Origin: Microglena sp. YARC
Taxonomy: Eukaryota; Chlorophyta; Chlorophyceae; Chlamydomonadales; Chlamydomonadaceae
Direction: 5' to 3'
Assembly: GCA_022414725.1 (NCBI GenBank)
Contig: CM039464.1
Location: forward strand, 28,033,120-28,097,119
DNA: 64,000 nucleotides
In this document: one piece after another, positions 1 to 9,200 of the stretch
How the letters are laid out: the number at the start of each line of letters is the position of its first letter
How positions within the stretch are numbered: position 1 is the first letter of the stretch
Notes under the pieces: generated by a model
What the model was told of the DNA's origin: nothing
What the model saw: only the letters and a program-made list of their open reading frames with translations
Database searches by the model: none
Program-made: the position numbers and the translations under genes

Positions 1-300
1 GTTTCACCAGGTGAGAATTGAGTTAGAATGTCCGCACAATGTTTCCCATATGACAAGGGCATATATGGTTTCATCATGCTAGAGGGAGTAGTCCCCCCAC
101 CACGGCCCTCCTATGCCCCCTGCCACCAGAGAGCTATGGCTCTCCTCAGTTTCACCAGGTGAGAATTGAGTTAGAATGTCCGCACAATGTTTCCCATATG
201 ACAAGGGCATATATGGTTTCATCATGCTAGAGGGATCAGTCCCCCCACCACGGCCCTCCTATGCCCCCTGCCACCAGAGAGCTATGGCTCTCCTCAATTT
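1..300. repeat. 148-bp tandem duplication with splice-like junctions
   Basis: Two full units of 148 bp and the start of a third are visible. Each junction reads like acceptor (ctctcctcag), nine bases, then donor (gtgaga). It could be a duplicated microexon or exon end of the GT90 gene downstream, but no protein similarity supports that. It may extend beyond the window start. Confidence 0.6.
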
Positions 301-362
301 CACCAGGTGAATTGCGTCGGGATGTGCACAAAACTGTTATTGCAGTTATATAATGTGAGTGT

Positions 363-578
363 AGCCCCTTTCAGTGATATACAATGGTCTAGTGGTAGAC
401 CAAATCGCTTGAGGATGAAGAGTCGGGGGTTTGACTCCCCCTTCGGTCGCTCTTGGCGTTGCAGGTCGTCGTCGACCGCGATGGTAGCTTGTCCAGTTGA
501 GGTAGGAGACCGCTCCCCTCCCGCGTACGACGGGCTCCCTTAACACCACGCCCCACCAGGCGTTATCATTACCTTTTT
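363..578 (+). mobile_element. tRNA-derived SINE, copy 1
   Basis: A head with an A-box (TGGTCTAGTGG) and a B-box (GGTTTGACTCC) is followed by a body of about 130 bp and a tail ending gttatcattacc. It is flanked by a 12-bp duplication, taatgtgagtgt (351-362 and 579-590). Near-identical copies lie at 6,848-7,059 and 8,369-8,581. Pol III promoter boxes plus target duplications fit LINE-mobilised SINEs. Confidence 0.85.
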
Positions 579-639
579 TAATGTGAGTGTGATAATAGTG
601 TAAATGTTCACGTCATGCAAGTGGGCCTGATCCTCGTGC

Positions 640-713
640 TACCTGTTAAAAAATTGGGTGGTCTGCAGGCTGTGCTCCGGTCTCGGCAGTGATTTGCTGA
701 GTTTATGTAACAA

Positions 714-720
<7 letters not shown>
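640..720 (+). repeat. Family B fragment (3' end)
   Basis: The segment around ctgcaggctgtgctccggtc and gatttgctgagtttatgtaa matches the 3' end of a dispersed family also seen near 21.55, 35.15, 35.7, 35.85 and 36.6 kb. It runs straight into a CT microsatellite; other copies also end in a short CT run. Confidence 0.65.

Positions 721-781
<61 letters not shown>
716..781. repeat. (CT)n microsatellite
   Basis: An uninterrupted dinucleotide CT run of about 65 bp. It creates spurious Ser-Leu and Arg-Glu repeat reading frames on the two strands. Confidence 0.95.
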
Positions 782-783
<2 letters not shown>

Positions 784-844
784 TGCGCCCCCACCCTCGA
801 TCTCCTTCAGTCCTCTTTCCCATTTTATCAATGCTTTTTCTTTT

Positions 845-925
845 TATGCCCTTCCTACCACGGATGGGCAAGTTCCTTTAGCCTATTTTGCCTACCCCTG
901 GACTGTGACATACATACAGGCCTCT
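845..925 (+). repeat. Family C fragment
   Basis: The segment gggcaagttcctttagccta followed by the motif cctacccctggactg recurs at 13.2 kb (inverted), 51.1 kb and 53.0 kb. It is a dispersed non-coding repeat of unknown type. Confidence 0.55.
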
Positions 926-1064
926 TTCCCATGCCACCAAAAAGTATGGCTGTCCTGAGTTAGACCTGATGACTGAAGTAGAGATATTCACATTCCAACT
1001 GGTGCGGAAGTTTGTAATCTGATGTGACACTCTGACAAGGACTGCCCACAAACACTTCAGACAC

Positions 1065-1640
1065 AAACACTGCCACCACCACAAACACCAATGCCAATAT
1101 CATCCCACCACCATCACCACTGATGCCACCACTACCATCCCGTCACCACCAACACCACCATCTCACCAACACCACTGACCTCACCACCACCACCAACACC
1201 ACCAGTGATACCACCAGTGATGCCGCTGCCACCATCCCATCCAAGCCCTTATCGCACCAACACCATCATTACACCAACACAACTAACCTAACCTAACCAA
1301 CACCACCAGTGATGCCACCAGTCATGCCGCTGCCACCATTCTGTCCAAGCCCCTATCACACCACCACCACCACCACCATCACTGAGCCCACCACTGATCC
1401 CACCAGTGATGCCGCTGCCACCATTCCGTCCAAGCCCCTATCACACCACCACCACCACCACACCAACACCAACACTGAGACCACCACTGAGACCACCAGT
1501 GATGCCACCAGTGATGCCGCTGTCACCATCCCGTCCAAGCCCCTATCACACCAACACCACCATCACACCAACACCACTGACCTCACCACTGTCACCACCA
1601 CCATTGATGCCGCCGCCACCATCACATCCAAGCCCCTGTC
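1065..1640. repeat. CCA-rich minisatellite
   Basis: Degenerate repeats built on caccaccac and on a longer unit with the motif gatgccgctgccaccat (four or more copies). The His/Thr/Pro-rich open frames here follow from the composition and do not look like a gene. Confidence 0.85.
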
Positions 1641-1794
1641 TGTCTCATCTACCCATCTATCCATCTATCCATCTATCCATTCTCAACGATCATCTATCCA
1701 TTCATAGGTGCCTTGGGAAAAAAAGTTGGACCATGCATTTTGGAGGGGCACGCCTTTTTGCACAGAACACAAGTTTGGAATTTGCACGCGAGTG

Positions 1795-2126
1795 TAAGTG
1801 GGTTAGGGTGGGTTAGAGTGTGAGTGGGTTAGGGTGGGTTAGAGTGTGAGTGGGTTAGGGTGGGTTAGAGTGTGAGTGGGTTAGGGTGGGTTAGAGTGTG
1901 AGTGGGTTAGGGTGGGTTAGAGTGTGAGTGGGTTAGGGTGGGTTAGAGTGGGTTAGAGTGTGAGTGGGTTAGGGTGGGTTAGAGTGGATTAGAGTGTGAG
2001 TGGGTTAGGGTGGGTTAGAGTGTGAGTGGGTTAGGGTGGGTTAGGGTGGGTTAGAGTGTGAGTGGGTTAGGGTGGGTTAGAGTGTGAGTGGGTTAGGGTG
2101 GGTTAGAGTGTGAGTGGGTTAGGGTG
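1795..2126 (+). repeat. GGGTTAGGG-containing G-rich array
   Basis: Repeats of about 26 bp built from gtgggttagggtgggttag and agtgtgagt. Each unit holds a GGGTTAGGG core, so the array looks like a degenerate interstitial telomere-like sequence, but the interspersed agtgtgagt shows it is not a true telomere. Confidence 0.8.
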
Positions 2127-2334
2127 TCTGCCGAGGGCTTAGCCATGGCTGATACCTTTATGTAGCTTCGTGGTGGTGCTGAGTGATTACACGGAACTGG
2201 AATATGTATGTGGATGCACCAGTTTGCGCAGGTCTGTCGGCACGTGGTGTTGCTCAGACATGATATGGGAAAGGAATGTGTATATGCACATGTGGTGGTG
2301 CTTAGGATGAGATGGGTTATGATTTTATGAATAT

Positions 2335-2530
2335 GTATGTATGAATATGTGTGTATAAATTTGCATAAATGAATATGTATACGGTATATGAATTATATAT
2401 GAATATGTAAATATGAATATGTATGTATGGATATGTTAGTATGAATATGTATATGTATGAATATGTATATATGAATTGTATGTATGAATATGTAAATATG
2501 AATATGTATGTATGTATGAATATGTATATG
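2335..2530. repeat. (TATGAATATGTA)n AT-rich array
   Basis: Imperfect repeats of tgaatatgtatgta give an AT-rich simple-sequence region with no coding potential. Confidence 0.8.
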
Positions 2531-2599
2531 GTTGCGCTTGAATACGCGTGTATGTGGGCATGAGGTGGTGCTTAGGGGTTAGAAGGAAATGGGTTTTGT

Positions 2600-3540
2600 A
2601 TGTGGTTGCATCGGTATGTGGACACGTGGTGGTGCTGAGGGATTAGATGACATAGGAATACGTATGTGGATGCGCCTGTTTTCAATGGTGTGTGCACACG
2701 TGGTGGTGCTGAGGGATTAGATGGCATAGGAATATGTATGTGCATGCGCCTGTTTTCATTGGTGTGTGGACACGTGGTGGTGCTGAGGGATTAGATGGCA
2801 TAGGAATATATATGTGGATGCGCCTGTTTTCATTGGTGTGTGCCCACGTGGTGGTGCTGAGGGATTAGATGGCATAGGAAAATGTATGTGGGTGCGCCTG
2901 TTTTCAATGGTGTGTGCCCACGTGGTGGTGCTGAGGGATTAGATGGCATAGGAATATGTATGTGGATGCGCCTGTTTTCAATGGTGTGTGCCCACGTGGT
3001 GGTGCTGAGGGATTAGATGGCGTAGGAAAATGTATGTGGGTGCGCCTGTTTTCGATGGTGTGTGCCCACGTGGTGGTGCTGAGGGATTAGATGGCGTAGG
3101 AAAATGTATGTGGATGCGCCTGTTTTCATTGGTGTGTGCCCACGTGGTGGTGCTGAGGGATTAGATGGCATAGGAAAATGTATGTGGGTGCGCCTGTTTT
3201 CAATGGTGTGTGCCCACGTGGTGGTGCTGAGGGATTAGATGGCGTAGGAAAATGTATGTGGATGCGCCTGTTTTCAATGGTGTGTGCCCACGTGGTGGTG
3301 CTGAGGGATTAGATGGCGTAGGAATATGTATGTGGATGCGCCTGTTTTCAATGGTGTGTGGACACGTGGTGAAGCTGAGGGATTAGATGGCATGGGAATA
3401 TGTATGTGGGTGCGCCTGCTTTCAATGGTGTGTGCCCACGTGGTGGTGCTGAGGGATTAGATGGCATAGGAAAATGTATGTGGGTGCGCCTGTTTTCAAT
3501 GGTGTGTGCCCACGTGGTGGTGCTGAGGGATTAGATGGCG
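2600..3540. repeat. 75-bp minisatellite, about 12 copies
   Basis: Units of about 75 bp contain cacgtggtggtgctgaggga followed by ttagatggc and a gcgcctgttttcaatgg block. Copies differ at a few fixed positions (cat/cgt, aaaa/atat), which suggests unequal exchange between subtypes. Confidence 0.9.
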
Positions 3541-3569
3541 CCCTGTCTGGGCCTTATTTTTATTTCTAT

Positions 3570-3680
3570 CAAAGGAATTACACCCCAGGAGTTGGGTCTC
3601 CCAATACAAACCAGCGGCACCGAGATTCAGTTATAATGGTGGTACCACTCCTACAAAAGAGTAGGCGCACTTTTGTGCTA
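3570..3680 (-). repeat. Family D dispersed repeat
   Basis: On the minus strand it reads tcggtgccgctggtttgtat and gggagacccaactcctgggg. Related copies are at 6,340-6,400, 11,672-11,760 (+), 50,548-50,620 (+) and 52,730-52,845 (-). Type unknown, non-coding. Confidence 0.6.
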
Positions 3681-3685
3681 TTAAG

Positions 3686-3810
3686 AATAGGGAACGGCAA
3701 TATGATATCATATGATGCCGGCAGTCTGACTAGGCTAAAGTTACCATCCATATACAATATCATACAATGCAATTTGCATGATGTCATATGATATCATACT
3801 CGCCTATGAT
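3686..3810. repeat. Partial copy of the GGGAACGGCAA element
   Basis: It begins gggaacggcaatatgatatc and shares the palindromic atgatatcatatgat segment and the cagtctgactaggctaaag block with the element at 9,932-10,425. The other terminus is missing. Confidence 0.6.
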
Positions 3811-3827
3811 CAACATCATATGATATG

Positions 3828-4316
3828 CCATCCCTTATTAACGAGCACTTGAAGATCGGGTCCCTGATTTACGAGCACCTAACGATCAGGTCCCTAATTA
3901 ACAAGCACTTGAAGATCGGGTCCCTAATTAACAAGCACTTGAAGATGGGGTCCCTAATTAACAAGCACTTGAAGATGGGGTCCCTAATGAAAAAGCACTT
4001 AAAGATCGGGTCCCTAATTAACAAGCACTTGAAGATCGGGTCCCTAATTAACAAGCACTTGAAGATCGGGTCCCTAATTAACAAGCACTTGAAGATCGGG
4101 TCCCTAATTAACAAGCACTTGAAGATCGGGTCCCTAATTAAGAAGCACTTCAAGATGGGGTCCCTAATTAACAAGCACTTGAAGATGTGGTCCCTAATTA
4201 ACAAGCACTTGAAGATCGGGTCCCTAATTAACAAGCACTTGAAGATTGGGTCCCTAATTAACAAGCACTTGAAGATCGGGTCCCTAATTAACAAGCTCCT
4301 AAGATCGGGTCCCCTA
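3828..4316. repeat. 30-bp minisatellite, about 16 copies
   Basis: The unit is built on ttaacaagcacttgaagatc followed by gggtccctaa. Because 30 is divisible by 3, frames stay open on both strands (170 and 141 codons). I regard both as artefacts. Confidence 0.9.
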
Positions 4317-4554
4317 CAAATTGACAGGATAAGATAGATACACTAATTAGTTATAAGGGTTCTTACTTTATTTTGATAACCGGCTGCTCCTTCCACCTAC
4401 CTGCGCCAGTACATTGAGCAGCGAGCGTTGGTAGTGTCTGGAAATTAAATACACACACTACCCCAATCCCCTCAACCCTTCTTCCACACCCCACAGCCAA
4501 GACAGGAAACCTTACTGCTGTGCAGATATTTGACCACACATTACTGCTGTACAG

Positions 4555-5242
4555 ATATTTGACCAACCTAACGTACTACCAAGGGGGCTACGCCCAAGGT
4601 CTGAACACGGGTCTGACATCTCCATCTATGGACATCCAGTCAGACGGCTCGTGGAAGCAGCACCCCTCATCTGGCCTCCCCATTCCCAAGGCTCCCTCCG
4701 TTAGCATCCCAGATCATGCGCGCTTTAAATACTTGCTCAACCTAGATGGGTACACCGCCTCTTACCGCCTGTCCAAGTTGCTCCACGTCAACTCAGTGGT
4801 GCTTAAGCAGGACAGCTTTCATGGGGAGTACTTCTACCGCTCGCTGAAAGAAGGTCAGTTATTTTGTCCCCTTTTATCCTTTTTTGTCCTTTTCTTATTT
4901 TTTCTTTCACAGCCTCCTCTCACATGTCCAAGTTGCTCCACGTCAACTCAGTGGTGCTGAAACAGGACAGCTTTCATGGAGAGTACTTCTACTGCTCACT
5001 AAAAGAAGGTCAGTTATGGTCTCAGGAGCTGGGGTGTATGAGTAGTTAACTCGGGAGTGTGAGGAGTTGACTGCGGAGTAAAGCTGCATTGGAATGCCTG
5101 CCGTGCCTGCTTTCAGACGCACTAGCCATCCAAGGCACTCTAGTTAGTTTGTTTGTTGGTTAGTTAGTTAGTTAGTTAATGAGTTGGACGCGTAGCATCT
5201 CTGCACTCATGAACCAGCCAAGGCGCTCTAATTAGTTAATTG

Positions 5243-5285
<43 letters not shown>

Positions 5286-5462
5286 GGGCGCGTAGCATCT
5301 CTGCACTCATGAACCATCCAAGGCACTCTAGTTAGTTAGTTAGTTAGTTAGTTGGTTGGTTAGTTAGTTAGTTAGTTAGTTGGTTGGGCGCGTAGCATCT
5401 CTGCACTCATGAACCATCCAAGGCACTCTAGTTAGTTAGTTAGTTAGTTAGTTAATTGGTTG

Positions 5463-5497
<35 letters not shown>

Positions 5498-5550
5498 GGA
5501 CGCGTAGCATCTCTGCACTCATGAACCATCCAAGGCATTCTAGTTTGTTT

Positions 5551-5593
<43 letters not shown>

Positions 5594-5894
5594 GGACGCG
5601 TAGCATCTCTGCACTCATGAACTATCCAAGGCACTCTAGTTAGTTAGTTAGTTAGTTAGTTAGTTCGTTCGTTGGATGTGTAGCATCCCTGCACTCATGA
5701 ACCATCCAAGGCACTCTAGTTGGTTAGTTGGTTAGTTAGTCAGTTAGTTAGTTAGTTAGTTGGACATGTAGCATCTCTGCACTCATGAACCATCCAAGGC
5801 ACTCTAGTTGGTTAGTTAGTTTGTTTGTTTGTTAGTTAGTTAGTTGGACATGTAGCATCCCTGCACTCATGAACCATCCAAGGCACTCTAGTTG

Positions 5895-5945
<51 letters not shown>

Positions 5946-6110
5946 GGACATGTAGCATCTCTGCACTCATGAACCATCCAAGGCACTCTAGTTGGTTAGT
6001 TAGTTAGTTAGTTTGTTAGTTAGTTAGTTAGTTAGTTAGTTGGACATGTAGCATCTCTGCACTCATAAACCATCCAAGGCACTCTAGTTGGTTAGTTAGT
6101 TAGTTAGTTT

Positions 6111-6145
<35 letters not shown>

Positions 6146-6214
6146 GGACATGTAGCATCCCTGCACTCATGAACCATCCAAGGCACTCTAGTTGGTTAGT
6201 TAGTTAGTTAGTTT

Positions 6215-6249
<35 letters not shown>

Positions 6250-9200
6250 GGACATGTAGCATCTCTGCACTCATGAACCATCCAAGGCACTCTAGTTGTC
6301 ACTCCCTCTATTTTAGAGGGGGGGGGGGGAGGCCCGGGGGGGGGGGGGGGGTCTTCCACAAGCCAGCGCCACCGAGGATTCAGATGGAAAAGCGGAGACA
6401 TATATTGAAAACATTGTCCTTGGCATTATCAAAATGAGATTGCCAATGATGATCAAATTGCCCTTATCAGTATCAAATTTTCCTTGGCATTCAACAGCTG
6501 AATGAAGGGTATTGTTACATACGTGCTTTCGCTTTTTTCACTTTTCTATACTTGTGCAAGGTGTCCTAGACATTCCACAAAATAAAAGGGTTGCCGAGGT
6601 TCCTCCACAATTTGCAAATGGCAATGCTACTTCCAATGTTGGTTTCTTGCTGTCCTACCCTCATGATAATAACCTAAAATAGCCTTAAATAGCCTGAACT
6701 GCCTGAAAATGCCTGAAATAAGCTGAAATAAGCTGAAATAAGCTGAATTAGTAAAATCTACACTCGCGCAAGGTGTCCTGGACATTCAACAAAATAAAAG
6801 GGTGTCCAGGTCCCCCCCCAATTTGCTGTGGCAACGCTTCTTCCAATCGTTGAGCCTCTTTCAGTGATTGACAATGGTCTAGTGGTAGACCAGATCGCCT
6901 AAGAATGAGGAGTCGGGGGTTCGACTCCCCCTTCGGTCGCTCTTGGCGTTGCAGGTCGTCGTCAACCGCGATGGTAGCTTGTCCAGTTGAGGTAGGAGAC
7001 CGCTCCCCACCCGCGTACGATGGGCTCCCTTAACACCACGCCCCACCAGGCGTTATCATCTTCCAATGTTGGTCTCTTGCTGTTCTACCCTCATGATATA
7101 AACCTGAAATAGCCTGGAAATGCCTGAATTAACCTGAAATAGCAAAATCTATACTCGTGCAAGGTGTCCTTGGCATTCAGCAGCTGACTGGGAGCTGCCT
7201 ACGTTAGTTGGAGGCGTAGCATCTCTACCCCCTCAGGCACTAAATTTGTCGCATCCTCTAAGCTCAAGCTCCACCTTAGCACCCACCCACCCTAACCACC
7301 CCACCCCAAACCATAACCACCCACCCCACCCCAACCGTCCCTTAGCTGTCCCTTAGCAGTTCTTGTCTTTTTCTTTGGTCTTTTCTCCTTGGTCACAAAG
7401 GGCTAGGTTTTATCAGTTGCGCCTTTTTCCTGGTTCCCCCCTTTGTAAAAAAAAAAAAAGCCCACCCCAACCCATCCAAGTAGTCGCTTCCTCTAAGCAC
7501 AAGCTCCACCTGTGCAACCACCCACTCCACCCCAACCCCATCAACCCACCCCAACCCCATCCCAACCATAATGACCCACCCCACCCCAACCACCCACCCC
7601 AACCCCACCCCAACCATAACCACCCACCCCAACCCACCCACCCACCCATCCCAACCATAACCTCTCACCCCACCCCAACCACCCACCCCAACCATAACCA
7701 CCCACCCCAATCCAACCACCCATTATACCCCAACCCCAAACCAACCACCTACCCCAATCCAACCACCAACCCCAACCCACTCATGCTGTCAGTTCCTCTT
7801 AGCTCAAGATCCACCTTAACAGATGTGCACAGGCAACCAGGTCCAAAGGCTAGTACAAAATAGCAGCCTCGTACCTTAGTGTTGGTTGCACTAGCAAATT
7901 CACCAATGGACGGCCGTTTGCCCTGCACCTTGTGCCCTAGCCTTGTACTTGTACTTATACTTGTACCTTTGTGTTGGTTTCACTAGCAAATACATCAATC
8001 GACTTCTGTATGCCCTGCACCTTGTACCCTAGCCTTGTACTTGTACCTTGGTGCTGGTCGCACTAGCAAATACATCAATCGACGCCCATTTGCCTTGCAC
8101 ATTGTACCCTAGCCTTGTACTTGTACTTGTACCCTCGCCTTGTTACCCTGGCCTTGTCCCTTGGTGCTGCTTGCACTAGCAGATGCATCAATCGATGCCT
8201 GTTTGTCCTGCACCTCGTACCCTAGCCTTGTACTTGTACCTTGGTGTTGGTTGCACTATCACATACTTCAATCGATGCCCGTTTGTCTTGCACCTTGTAC
8301 CCTTGCCTTGTACTTGTACTTGTACCCTGGCCTTGTACCTTGGTGTTGTTTGCACTAGCAAGTACTGATAAAGGTAATGATAACGCCTGGTGGGGCGTGG
8401 TGTTAAGGGAGCCCGTCGTACGCGGGTGGGGAGCGGTCTCCTACCTCAACTGGACAAGCTACCATCACGGTTGACGACGACCTGCAACGCCAAGAGCGAC
8501 CTAAGGGGGAGTCGAACCCCCGACTCTTCGTCCTCAAGCAATCTGGTCTACCACTAGACCATTGTATTTCACTGAGAGGGGCTAGCAAGTACTGAAACAA
8601 ATCAATTGGCGCCCGTTTGCTCTGCAGGAGTGCACTATCTGCCTTTCTTCAGGGACCAGCCGGACGACGTGCTGGATATCATCAAAAGCCTGGAGGGGAA
8701 GGACGAGTCCATGAAGGAGATAGCCAGAAACGCGCAAGAATTCGCTGCCAGGTATCTTGAACTTGAACTTGGTTACATAGCTCGAGCCATAAATTTGGCT
8801 GCTCGCCGTCTTTGGCAGTAAATTCAATACCAGGGAAATTGACTGGGAACTGGGATTACAAGGGAACTGCCAGGTTGGCCATTTATTTGTTTCCTTGCAG
8901 TCTAGGATTGGATTGGATTTTGGATTGTTACATGCTTTTTCATCCAACTCTAGGCTACTCACCGTCTTACAATGCCAAGTCCCCCTGAATTCGCTGCCAG
9001 GTAGCAGGGCTTCTCTTTCCGGCTTAGTAGCTTCTAGACAGCTCTTTGAGCCAGCCACTGGGCTGCACAGGAAGGTTCCAGTAGTGATGCAAACCTGACA
9101 TTGTCAGCTTCTAGGCAGCTCCTTGAGCCAGCCACTGGGCTACACACAATGGTTCAAGTAGTGATGCAAGCCCGAAAATGTCAGCTTCCAGATGCGCTAG

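Noticed and set aside
3825..4337. 170- and 141-codon frames on opposite strands
   Set aside because: Both result from a 30-bp tandem repeat whose period is a multiple of three.
5145..6298. (TTAG)n runs as telomere sequence
   Set aside because: Short TTAG runs alternate with a fixed 45-50-bp unit, and TTAG is not an algal telomere repeat I know of.
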